Assembly (NCBI GenBank): GCA_944322355.1
Contig: CALUOT010000002.1
Location: forward strand, 62,001-126,000
DNA from: an uncultured Bacteroides sp.
GTDB taxonomy: Bacteria > Bacteroidota > Bacteroidia > Bacteroidales > Bacteroidaceae
Direction: 5' to 3'
DNA: 64,000 nt
Of the stretch, positions 34,619 to 42,289 are shown piece by piece. How positions within the stretch are numbered: the stretch's first letter is position 1; each line of letters starts with the position of its first letter. The notes beneath the pieces are model-generated. The model was not told the DNA's origin, did no database searches, and saw nothing but the letters and a program-made list of their open reading frames with translations. The position numbers and the translations under genes were made by a program.

Positions 34619-35026
34619 CTAAGTCACCGTAATTGCCACCGGCTCGCCGGCTTCCTCGGCAGCCTCCAAACGCGCATACAGTTTGTTGAATGCCGAGCGC
34701 GATTGCACCAGCGTATCCCATTTACTCCGTTTACCTATCAGAACGCAGCCTCGGGTATCCTCCACCGTATTCCCGCAATGTATCATCACATCTGTAAATC
34801 CGGGCACATTCTGTAAATAAGGCATCAAGCGCATGAAGCGCGGCGACAGTGCCAACCGGATTTCGTATACCCCTTCGGGTATGGCCGTTTGTCCCATTAC
34901 TTTTTCTTCTTTGCGAAGATCGCGCCACTGGGGTTCCAGCGTATACCCCATCAATTCCTTTCCCGCATAAAGCACCCCGGTGGTAAATTTCTCCTGCCGA
35001 CTGGTGCGAATCAAGGTAAGTTCCAT
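34619..35026 (-). CDS. DUF5675-like protein
   Basis: Start at ATG 35026 after an AAGAAG purine run, giving 135 residues (MELTLIRTSRQEKFTTGVLY); the frame to 35125 adds an unlikely leader. Family features: GYTLEPQWRD, TAIPEGVYEIRLALSPRF, MIHCGNTVEDTRGCVLIG, the last resembling the His/Cys active-site loop of L,D-transpeptidase-like folds. Function unproven; often found with HU-like proteins in phage-derived cassettes. Confidence 0.75.
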   Translation of the reverse strand: MELTLIRTSRQEKFTTGVLYAGKELMGYTLEPQWRDLRKEEKVMGQTAIPEGVYEIRLALSPRFMRLMPYLQNVPGFTDVMIHCGNTVEDTRGCVLIGKRSKWDTLVQSRSAFNKLYARLEAAEEAGEPVAITVT

Positions 35027-35254
35027 TGCTTCTTCTTTTTTAAAGTGAATAAAATCAGATAAAAATACTCTCGTGCCAACCCCGTTTCTGTCGGAGTGAC
35101 AAGGCAAAGTTAAGGCGCGGATCAAGCGATTTCAACCTTATGGAAATTTGATTTTGACTTGTGGAAATGGAAGTGAAAACAAGGACAGGACCCATCATGC
35201 CCTATACGCAGCCCGGAAGGTTCAGAATCAGGGTCCGCACACAGCACAACAAAA

Positions 35255-36328
35255 TCAGGACTTATGGAAATTTTCAAAAGACTTGTGGAAATTTACCCCC
35301 CTACGCAAATGCTTGATTCCTCTATAATAAGAGGTATTCCGAAAGCGAGCGGCAATTTTGGCATAATTTTCGTAATAGTCATCCGTTCGCACACTGGCTT
35401 CGTTATGAATCAACTTCTGACAGAAATCTTTCATATGATTCAAATAACCGGTAAACTGGCGGTCACTGACTTCCAACGCCACTACTTTGGCACAGATGAA
35501 ATGGTAAAAAGGTCTTTTCCCCCTTGTTTTAAAAATATCATTGCCCAACCTTTCCTGTAGGACCAAGATGTACAAGTAAGCCGCAAAGCGATTCTTGTCA
35601 CACTCCTTCAATACATCCTTTCGGTCCAGTCCGAAAAAATGCTCATAAACAGCATAGAAACAATCGGCCAATTTGTCTTTATCAATGCAAGCATTGAAAA
35701 TGTCGAAATCCGGAGTTGCCTCTTCCTTCTGTTGGCTCCATCGCTCCAACTCCGCACCATATTCTTCCATTAATCGCTGCAACTCTCTCGCCTGATTCAG
35801 AATGACTATGCATCTCCGCTGAAGACTCTTATACGAAGGAGGAGACATCCGGCTATCCTCTTCCTCACTTTCTGAACAGCTTTCACTCGTACCTGTACCC
35901 CGATTTATCTTCCAACGAGAATCGGTCAATCCTCTTCCGGCTGGGATCTGATTTCCAATAAGTTTTAAGCCGGGCTTAGATTTATGATATCGAGCCAGAG
36001 TATGAGCCAAGCCATCCACCAGCACAGCAATATCCTTCCGCTGAAAAGCCCAAGTATGGCAAACAGAACTGTTCAACCATTCGTACACAGGTTCTGTAGC
36101 AACTGTTCGGCTCACTTGCTGCATGGCACTTTGAAAAGCCTCCTCCTCAGCCGTCCCTATCATTTCCCAAACAGAAACAGGCGATTGCTTTCGCTCTTCC
36201 AATTCCTTTTCGGTCAGAATAGTTACCACATAAACATCTTCCTCGGCCGAAGAGTCCACCACTTCCAGAAAATGCTTGGATAATTCCCGATAGCTGCATA
36301 CACGATTATCATCCATAGTCTCCATCAT
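35255..36328 (-). CDS. large protein of unknown function
   Basis: Start taken at ATG 36328 (MMETMDDNRVCSYRELSKHF), 357 residues; the frame reaches 36385. No signal peptide, so cytoplasmic. A Ser/Glu-rich linker (SESCSESEEEDSRMSPP, around residue 175-190) separates an N-terminal domain from a helical C-terminal domain (FDIFNACIDKDKLADCFYAV; LIHNEASVRTDDYYENYAKI). Resembles Bacteroidales DUFs near mobile elements, but I cannot name one. The tail repeats NFHKSFENFHKS, from a duplicated AAATTTCCACAAGTC-like word. Confidence 0.7.
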   Translation of the reverse strand: MMETMDDNRVCSYRELSKHFLEVVDSSAEEDVYVVTILTEKELEERKQSPVSVWEMIGTAEEEAFQSAMQQVSRTVATEPVYEWLNSSVCHTWAFQRKDIAVLVDGLAHTLARYHKSKPGLKLIGNQIPAGRGLTDSRWKINRGTGTSESCSESEEEDSRMSPPSYKSLQRRCIVILNQARELQRLMEEYGAELERWSQQKEEATPDFDIFNACIDKDKLADCFYAVYEHFFGLDRKDVLKECDKNRFAAYLYILVLQERLGNDIFKTRGKRPFYHFICAKVVALEVSDRQFTGYLNHMKDFCQKLIHNEASVRTDDYYENYAKIAARFRNTSYYRGIKHLRRGVNFHKSFENFHKS

Positions 36329-36453
36329 TGCTATATAATATAATATGGTGTAAAACGTTGGACTAAAGTAACACATTTCCCGCACATATCCAAATATGGG
36401 AAGAGAAATACCAGCAATCGATTAATTATCAGCAGATTACAAGTTTGCAAAAA

Positions 36454-36554
36454 CACTTAAGTGAAACGTATAGAAACAGTTAAGTGTTGTACCCCCAAAC
36501 ACTTAAGTATTACCAGGCATAACACTTAAGTCATTTATAGGGTAACACTTAAGT
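36454..36554. repeat. 23-bp-period array of CACTTAAGT words (array E)
   Basis: Five copies start at 36454, 36477 (CAGTTAAGT), 36500, 36523 and 36546: exactly 23 bp apart. The core CTTAAG is a palindrome. It lies in the 647-base divergent gap between the unknown gene and the upxY-like gene. The rest of that gap holds a 44-codon fragment, a direct pair of ATTCCATTAAATTT (about 36957 and 37001) and the upxY promoter box. Confidence 0.92.
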
Positions 36555-36729
36555 GTATCTTCTTTAAATCAGAAGGCAAGTCATTTTTCCACGAAATGAT
36601 ATGGTAAAATAAATACAAATATAATATTCAAGAAATCCTCTTAATTCAATATAAGTACATAATAAACCCAAATTTGGCATCACAACTACATTTTTTACTT
36701 TTAAAGGAATACACATATATAGTCAATAT

Positions 36730-36864
36730 ATGGCAACAATAAAAAAGATATTAACGCCAATTTGTAAAACAACAGGAAATGCATATCAAGTTGAGATACA
36801 AATAGAAAGAAACAAGAAATATTTCCATCTAATTCATAATAAGAGAGCAAAACTATCGACATAA
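36730..36864 (+). pseudogene. possible tyrosine-integrase N-terminal remnant
   Basis: A 44-codon frame, MATIKKILTPICKTTGNAYQ then VEIQIERNKKYFHLIHNKRA. It resembles the arm-binding start (MATIKxxL...YPI.I.I.....) of Bacteroides phage/transposon integrases and stops at 36862-36864 with no catalytic part. The likeness is short and weak. If true, it marks an old insertion at the edge of the 23-kb locus. Confidence 0.3.
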
Positions 36865-37007
36865 CACATTCCAAGTGCTGTTATACATGCATAACGAAAT
36901 GCTAAGGAATATTTTCAATGCAGTCCTTTAAATATAAAAAATATGCCATCACACAAGATTCCATTAAATTTTATGTCTATTTTTATGCTCACTTAAATAA
37001 ATTCCAT

Positions 37008-37015
37008 TAAATTTG
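37008..37015 (+). promoter_or_regulatory. -7 box of the upxY-like gene and 23-kb locus
   Basis: TAAATTTG fits TAnnTTTG, 17 bases before the ATG at 37033, inside the second copy of ATTCCATTAAATTT. Confidence 0.55.
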
Positions 37016-37032
37016 CATTAAACTCATATTAT

Positions 37033-37701
37033 ATGGACACATTGCCTAATGTGAACACCCGACGAGGCGGGAACAATCCTCCTAACGCTGGACTTGCCTC
37101 CAACGTCTTCCCCGAAGCCCAAAGCTCACCAACAGGGGTGTCGGTAAGATACGCTCCGAACCCTGACAAGCAATGGTTCGTTCTTCGGGTCACCTACAAC
37201 CGGGAAAGTAAAGCCTACGATTTCTTGACAAAGAATCACGTGGAAGCCTATTTACCTCTGCATTATGTGGAGAAAATCATTCGTAGTAAAAAGAAACGTG
37301 TGCTGGAGTCACTTCTTCCCAACATTCTTTTTGTTTATTCCACCCAAGAACAAGTAGAAACCTACGTGAAACATACACCGGCTCTGCCTTTTCTCAGTTA
37401 TTATTACAACCACTTCCAGACCGATGCCAATGGCAACAATCCACCGCTTACCATAGGATATGATGAAATGATGAACTTCATCCGAGCAACCCATGTGGAA
37501 AACGAACATGTCAAAGTCATAGATCCACAAACCTGCCGTTACAAAAATGGAGACAAGGTACGCATTGTGGAAGGGAAGTTTGCAGGCATCGAAGGAAGAG
37601 TGGCACGAGTGTCCGGGCAACAATGCGTGGTTGTGGAACTGACTGGTTTATGTTTAGTAGCTACAGCGTATGTGCCGAATGCTTTTCTAATGAAATTATA
37701 G
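37033..37701 (+). CDS. UpxY-like NusG-family transcription antiterminator
   Basis: 222 residues. An unusual Asn/Pro-rich lead-in (about 45 residues) is followed by a NusG N-terminal domain (KQWFVLRVTYNRESKAYDFL, VEAYLPLHYVEKIIRSKKKR, LLPNILFVYST) and a KOW motif (GDKVRIVEGKFAGIEGRVAR). UpxY proteins are operon-specific antiterminators found as the first gene of capsule loci. Here it heads an all-plus-strand run of some two dozen non-capsule genes, so it probably lets RNA polymerase read through that run. That role is inference. Confidence 0.85.
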   Translation: MDTLPNVNTRRGGNNPPNAGLASNVFPEAQSSPTGVSVRYAPNPDKQWFVLRVTYNRESKAYDFLTKNHVEAYLPLHYVEKIIRSKKKRVLESLLPNILFVYSTQEQVETYVKHTPALPFLSYYYNHFQTDANGNNPPLTIGYDEMMNFIRATHVENEHVKVIDPQTCRYKNGDKVRIVEGKFAGIEGRVARVSGQQCVVVELTGLCLVATAYVPNAFLMKL

Positions 37702-37718
37702 ATCAATATTTATATATT

Positions 37719-38090
37719 ATGATGAAATTATGTTTAAATACGAGAGATGAACTTCTCATTGTCGATTTGAGTAGGATCGCTTATTTCCAAGCTAATGGGA
37801 ATTATACTCAAATAATGTATATTAAAGGACAACAACAAATGATTGTGGTAGGTCTTTCTAAAATAGAAGAATACATCAAACGCACATGGCCTAAAGAAAA
37901 ATCTAGTCCTTTTATTCGTATGGGACGCAGTTTGATAATCAATCAAAATTATCTTTATTCGATCAATACACTTCGACAAAAGTTAGTATTATCTGATTTC
38001 TCTGGTCATGTGTATACACTTACTGTACCCAAGTGTTTGTTGAAAGAATATAAAAAGCAAATAAATGACAGATTTTCAGTGTCTAAATAG
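37719..38090 (+). CDS. single-domain LytTR DNA-binding regulator
   Basis: Start at ATG 37719, 17 bases after the upxY-like stop; 123 residues. It is entirely a LytTR domain: IVDLSRIAYFQANGNYTQIM, FIRMGRSLIINQNYLYSINT, then a basic end. No receiver domain is fused, so it may bind DNA constitutively or partner another sensor. Confidence 0.82.
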   Translation: MMKLCLNTRDELLIVDLSRIAYFQANGNYTQIMYIKGQQQMIVVGLSKIEEYIKRTWPKEKSSPFIRMGRSLIINQNYLYSINTLRQKLVLSDFSGHVYTLTVPKCLLKEYKKQINDRFSVSK

Positions 38091-38099
38091 AAGTAATAT

Positions 38100-38738
38100 A
38101 TGCCCCAATACATAATTGGTCGTAAAGGTAATCAACCTTTTAAAATTCCTCCTACAGCTACCGGAGTAAGTGGTGAACATGCTAAACTCCTTATAGAAAA
38201 TGGTTGTTGGACAATTGAAGATTTGGAGAGTACGAACGGGATCTTTTTACGAGATGATAAGGGAGATTTTAATCGGATATTCAAGATGCAACTCTCAGAA
38301 GATGCCGTAGTACGTTTGGGCAATGGCGGATATCACAGCTATACGTTTATGTTATATCGTGTATTGGCTCCCGCCGGTGATTTTTCATACGAATTTATGA
38401 AAATACAAGAGATAGCCCAACAATTAATCTCATTGGAAGCGAAGCAGGAAACTGTTGCATCGCGTAACAACTGGATAGCAAGATGTTCCGGCATCGGGGC
38501 CGTTTTATTATGTAGTGCGGCTAGCAGTTTATTTCACATAAACATAGACTTAGGAATTCGATACATGTTGATAGCCTCGGCTCCGGTATTAGTGGGTATC
38601 CTGTTTCAAGGAGATGCGGCTAAATTAAAAGAGATTAGAGGACGTCGCCGTAAATTGTTGGTTTGTCCGAATTGTGGCCGTCCACTTTCTGATTATGAAA
38701 TAGAACAACGGCAATGCTCCAGTTGCAAAGCTAAGTGA
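38100..38738 (+). CDS. FHA-domain membrane protein with C-terminal zinc ribbon
   Basis: 212 residues. N-terminal FHA domain (IIGRKGN, VSGEHAKLLIENGCWTIEDL, ESTNGIFL), the phosphothreonine-binding loop residues G-R, S-x-x-H and N-G all present. Two membrane helices follow (about residues 125-165: GIGAVLLCSAASSLF; IRYMLIASAPVLVGILF). It ends with a CPNCG...CSSC knuckle pair. It can dock phosphorylated proteins at the membrane; the Ser/Thr kinase of this locus is the obvious source. Confidence 0.85.
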   Translation: MPQYIIGRKGNQPFKIPPTATGVSGEHAKLLIENGCWTIEDLESTNGIFLRDDKGDFNRIFKMQLSEDAVVRLGNGGYHSYTFMLYRVLAPAGDFSYEFMKIQEIAQQLISLEAKQETVASRNNWIARCSGIGAVLLCSAASSLFHINIDLGIRYMLIASAPVLVGILFQGDAAKLKEIRGRRRKLLVCPNCGRPLSDYEIEQRQCSSCKAK

Positions 38739-38770
38739 ATAATGATATATTAATCCCTAATTTTTATTTT

Positions 38771-39499
38771 ATGAAACGTACATTTTTATCTTTATTAATC
38801 CTATTTTTATTCTCGCTGGGTGTTTCAGCCAGAACTTTTGTCCTAGTTATAGGTGTTTCCAATTATGGTGATGAATCGGTCAATTTGTCACAGACCACCA
38901 AAGATGCCAAGGCATTCAGAGATGTCATGGCTACGCAAACCAAAGACATTACATTATTGACGAGTAAGTATGCCAACAAGGCCAATATTCTTGAAAAGTT
39001 AAAGGCAATTTGCAATCGTGCGCAACAAGCTGATAGAATTGTATTCTATTTTAGCGGCCATGGCATGCCTGGGGGGATTTGTACCTATGATGATGTTCTT
39101 TTCTATTCAGAATTGGCTGATCAACTTTCCACTTCATCTGCCGGAGAAAAGATCTGTTACATAGATGCTTGTCATGCCGGATCTGTCAACAATGCTAATA
39201 AAAATAAAGGAGAATCATTGTCTACTGTTACTAAAGCCCAAAAGAATCAGATTTATTTAGTGGCATGCCGTGCAGATGAATATTCGTATGAAAATGCTTG
39301 GGTGGGTGCCGGTTTTTTTACTCAAGGTCTGATAAAGGGACTTCGCGGAAAGTCGGATTCGAATGGAGACAGAAAGGTTACTCTTATAGAACTGTTTAAA
39401 TACATATATAATGATGTGGTCAAACGCTCGAAATCGGAGCAACATCCTCAATTGATCGGGGCGGCTGCTCTTCATGATGTCATTGTTGCTAAATGGTAG
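38771..39499 (+). CDS. exported caspase-like (C14) protease
   Basis: Start at ATG 38771 gives a signal peptide (LILFLFSLGVSAR) and 242 residues; a longer frame from 38735 is less likely. Caspase fold: TFVLVIGVSNYGD, catalytic His in IVFYFSGHGMPGG, catalytic Cys in CYIDACHAGS. The rest of the small subunit follows (LVACRADEYSYE, GAGFFTQGLIKGLRG). Unlike cytoplasmic metacaspases it should act outside the inner membrane. Substrate unknown; the exported paralogs downstream are candidates. Confidence 0.88.
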   Translation: MKRTFLSLLILFLFSLGVSARTFVLVIGVSNYGDESVNLSQTTKDAKAFRDVMATQTKDITLLTSKYANKANILEKLKAICNRAQQADRIVFYFSGHGMPGGICTYDDVLFYSELADQLSTSSAGEKICYIDACHAGSVNNANKNKGESLSTVTKAQKNQIYLVACRADEYSYENAWVGAGFFTQGLIKGLRGKSDSNGDRKVTLIELFKYIYNDVVKRSKSEQHPQLIGAAALHDVIVAKW

Positions 39500-39571
39500 T
39501 GGAGTTTCGTAAGACTTTTCAGTACTTTCATCATAAATTCCATGAGATTCAAACCATATGCTTAAAAAGAT

Positions 39572-39602
39572 TTTGGCTATATCTCTAAATGGGGTATTTT
39601 TG
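39572..39602 (+). promoter_or_regulatory. full internal promoter before the first acidic protein
   Basis: TTTG (39572-39575), a 19-base spacer, then TATTTTTG (39595-39602). The acidic-protein ATG is 26 bases downstream. It allows the locus to be read from here independent of the upxY promoter. Confidence 0.75.
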
Positions 39603-39628
39603 TATCAAGATTAATTAAATTTTATTTT

Positions 39629-40411
39629 ATGGAAACGAAGAACATAACAGACCCTACTCAAGAAAATCAAAGTAGTAAAAGTAAAGTTGGAGCACAGTTT
39701 GTAACAGCCGGTGTGGCGGCAAGTATGGGTGCAGTAGGCGGTGCCGTTGCCGCTAACATCACTAATGGCACTGAAGAAGAGGTTGTGGTCACAGCCGATC
39801 CCATTGCATCCGATCAACAGGAAACAGAAGTAACAGAAAATCAACCTATTCAGGAGCAGGTTCAAACAGAAACTACCACACAACAATCCGTAGAAACGAC
39901 AGAAACGCCTGTGGAAGAAGTCGAAGTTCCCATTGTGGAAGTGGAGGAACCAGTACAACAAGTAGAACCCAGCAAACCAACCGAAGGGGAAGAAGAGGAA
40001 GCTCAGCCTACTCAAGAACAAGTTACTATAGAAGAGCCCGTTAATCCCGATGAAATAGCAGATGCAATCATTGCGGAAGAACAAATTGACCCTAATGACA
40101 TTGATGCAGAAGAAATCATCAATTTCCAGGAAATAGGTACTGTTTACACAGTTACGGGAGAAAGTTATACAGCCGCCGCGTTTAGCGATCCGACAGGTGA
40201 AGAATTACTGATGGTAGATGTGGATGGGGATGAAATTTTTGATGTCATTACTGATCCCATGGGAAATGTTTTAGCTCAGGCCAATGGAATGACTGTAAGC
40301 GATGCGGAAACAATGATCAATGATACACCCACTTATTTAGCTCACTCCGACGCAGAAGACGCAGAACTCCCTACCGGTGAAAGCTACCTGGATGATATCA
40401 TTACAACTTAA
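39629..40411 (+). CDS. Ala/Gly-headed acidic protein (acidic paralog 1)
   Basis: 260 residues. After a polar start, a small hydrophobic Ala/Gly-rich stretch (FVTAGVAASMGAVGGAVAAN, about residues 29-48) could span or glycine-zip in a membrane. It is followed by about 120 residues of Glu/Thr/Pro-rich disorder (EEVEVPIVEVEEPVQQVEP) and an acidic ordered end with DVDGDEIFDVITDP. The same plan is seen at 55870-56364 and 59109-59627. Function unknown; a phosphorylated scaffold is possible, many Thr lie in the linker. Confidence 0.7.
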   Translation: METKNITDPTQENQSSKSKVGAQFVTAGVAASMGAVGGAVAANITNGTEEEVVVTADPIASDQQETEVTENQPIQEQVQTETTTQQSVETTETPVEEVEVPIVEVEEPVQQVEPSKPTEGEEEEAQPTQEQVTIEEPVNPDEIADAIIAEEQIDPNDIDAEEIINFQEIGTVYTVTGESYTAAAFSDPTGEELLMVDVDGDEIFDVITDPMGNVLAQANGMTVSDAETMINDTPTYLAHSDAEDAELPTGESYLDDIITT

Positions 40412-40436
40412 ACAATGAAGTATATAGATATTAATT

Positions 40437-41345
40437 ATGGCTGATGAAAATTTCCTTATCCTCACTTGTCCTTATGCTGATTGCCACACGCGGTTTAAAA
40501 TGAGAAAACCGCTCAAAAGCGGTGTTTATAAACCGCAGTGTCCTTCCTGTAAAAGGCCGGTGACGGTAAGATTCACTAATACTCCATCTGGAGAGCAGAA
40601 GCCATCCGGCCCTCCACAAGATGCCCCCGTAGATTATTCGACAAAACCTTTCATCAAAATTCCAGGCGAATTCGAAGTAGGGAAGAAGTCGGATATTATC
40701 TGTCCGCATTGTCACCAAGCAAGAATTGGTTATATCCCTAAAGAAGTAGGGGTAAAAGGTTTTGCTTGTCCTAAATGCCATGGGAAAATTGCTGTGGAAG
40801 CCAAAGCTCCCCAAACCCTTGAAGGAGATTTTATAATAGGAATATCCTATGATTTACCTTGTCCTTCTTGCGGGATTATCCAAGAAGGATATACTCCTAA
40901 AGAGACTGGAATTCAACCCATTACTTGTAAGCATTGTCATCATACTTTCTTTATAGAGGCACGTCAGAAGACCCAGCCAACTTTTTCTACATCACTGGTG
41001 AAAGGTAAGTTGCGTTTATTGCGCAGTTGGGGTAGAAAAACGGACTATCAGCTGAAAGATGTGGGGAAGATGATTGTCGGGCGCTACGACAAGGACTGTT
41101 TATCGGATATTTCCATTAAAAACGATGAATATATGAGTCGTCGTTCCATTGAAATTGAGGTGGTTCCTCAATATGATGAGAGACGTGTTGTGAAAGGTTA
41201 TTTCTACAAATTACGTGTGCTAAAAGCTACCAACCCGGTTCTACTGAACAATGCAGTTTTGGCAGAAGGAGATGTGGTTTCATTGAATTTTGGTGACAGT
41301 ATCATTTTGGGAAAAACGAAGTTTCTTTTTATAAAAGCAGTTTGA
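40437..41345 (+). CDS. zinc-ribbon and FHA-domain protein
   Basis: 302 residues, cytoplasmic. Three zinc-ribbon units (CPYADC...CPSC, CPHC...CPKC, CPSC...CKHC) occupy about residues 11-175. A C-terminal FHA domain follows (MIVGRYDKDCLSDISIKNDE, MSRRSIEIEV, NPVLLNNAVLAEGDVV). FHA binds phosphothreonine peptides; the kinase lies two genes downstream. Confidence 0.83.
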   Translation: MADENFLILTCPYADCHTRFKMRKPLKSGVYKPQCPSCKRPVTVRFTNTPSGEQKPSGPPQDAPVDYSTKPFIKIPGEFEVGKKSDIICPHCHQARIGYIPKEVGVKGFACPKCHGKIAVEAKAPQTLEGDFIIGISYDLPCPSCGIIQEGYTPKETGIQPITCKHCHHTFFIEARQKTQPTFSTSLVKGKLRLLRSWGRKTDYQLKDVGKMIVGRYDKDCLSDISIKNDEYMSRRSIEIEVVPQYDERRVVKGYFYKLRVLKATNPVLLNNAVLAEGDVVSLNFGDSIILGKTKFLFIKAV

Positions 41346-41370
41346 TTCCTATAGTAGTTATAGTACGGTT

Positions 41371-42285
41371 ATGGAGATAGTATTAAATCAGCCTTTGTCT
41401 TTTTGTCGGATTGGGAAGCTACCTCATCAAGAAGATGCCCGTTTTCCCGATTCAGACAGGCCACCGACTACCTGTCGTTCTTTTGTGGTGTGCGATGGTG
41501 TCGGTGGATTAACAGGAGGGGATGTGGCAAGTCGAACAGTTTGCCAAGCCATTGGTGAATATATGGAGCATGTGGATCTTACCCAATCATTCACATCGGC
41601 CGATTTCAAAGGTGTTTTGGATTTTGCTTATGCCAAGTTACTTCATGCCATGCGCCAAACAACTCCTGAAATGGCTACTACGTTGACTTTTCTATGTTTT
41701 CATGCCAATGGAGCTCTTGCTGCCCACATGGGAGATAGTCGGATTTACCAGATCCGTCCGGATATCGGTATTCTCTATAGAAGTAATGACCATTCCTTAG
41801 TGAATGCATTAGTGCATTCAGGTAATCTTACCCCACAAGAAGCAATCAATCACCCACAACGTCACTATATCACCCGTTGTTTAAGTTCAGCAGAGCATGG
41901 ACAAATATCCTCCGCCGCCGATGTACTACAGATAACCGATATCGCTCCGGGAGATTATTTTTTCTTATGTTCAGATGGTGTATTACATGGTTTGGACGAT
42001 GAGAAATTATTCACTCTGTTAAGTAGTGATGACTCCGATGAGGAAAAGATGGATAGGATAGCTATTTTGAGTCAGGATAGTAGTGATAATAATACAGCAT
42101 TCTTAATTCCTGTACAGTCTGTCAACAATGATTCTAAGCAAGAAATTCATTGGGTTAATGAAGATTATCCAATTCCAAACCTAACCATGGAGGTAGATAC
42201 CGTTCCCTATCAAATCGAGGAAATTGCTCCTTCTGAACCAACTTTTCAACATCGATTGATTAATTTTTTTAGAAAATGGTTTTAG
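41371..42285 (+). CDS. PP2C-family Ser/Thr phosphatase
   Basis: 304 residues. PP2C motifs in order: QEDARFPD, VCDGVGGLTGGDVAS (metal Asp), MATTLTFLCF, AHMGDSRIYQIRPD, RSNDHSLVNALV, FFLCSDGVLHGL and SSDNNTAFLIPV. All metal-binding Asp positions are present, so it should be active. It lies 4 bases before the kinase gene and forms a kinase/phosphatase pair with it. Confidence 0.92.
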   Translation: MEIVLNQPLSFCRIGKLPHQEDARFPDSDRPPTTCRSFVVCDGVGGLTGGDVASRTVCQAIGEYMEHVDLTQSFTSADFKGVLDFAYAKLLHAMRQTTPEMATTLTFLCFHANGALAAHMGDSRIYQIRPDIGILYRSNDHSLVNALVHSGNLTPQEAINHPQRHYITRCLSSAEHGQISSAADVLQITDIAPGDYFFLCSDGVLHGLDDEKLFTLLSSDDSDEEKMDRIAILSQDSSDNNTAFLIPVQSVNNDSKQEIHWVNEDYPIPNLTMEVDTVPYQIEEIAPSEPTFQHRLINFFRKWF

Positions 42286-42289
42286 CAAT

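Noticed and set aside
36454..36554. CRISPR array
   Set aside because: Repeat word is only about 9-11 bp with 12-14 bp spacers that are too short, and no cas genes are near.
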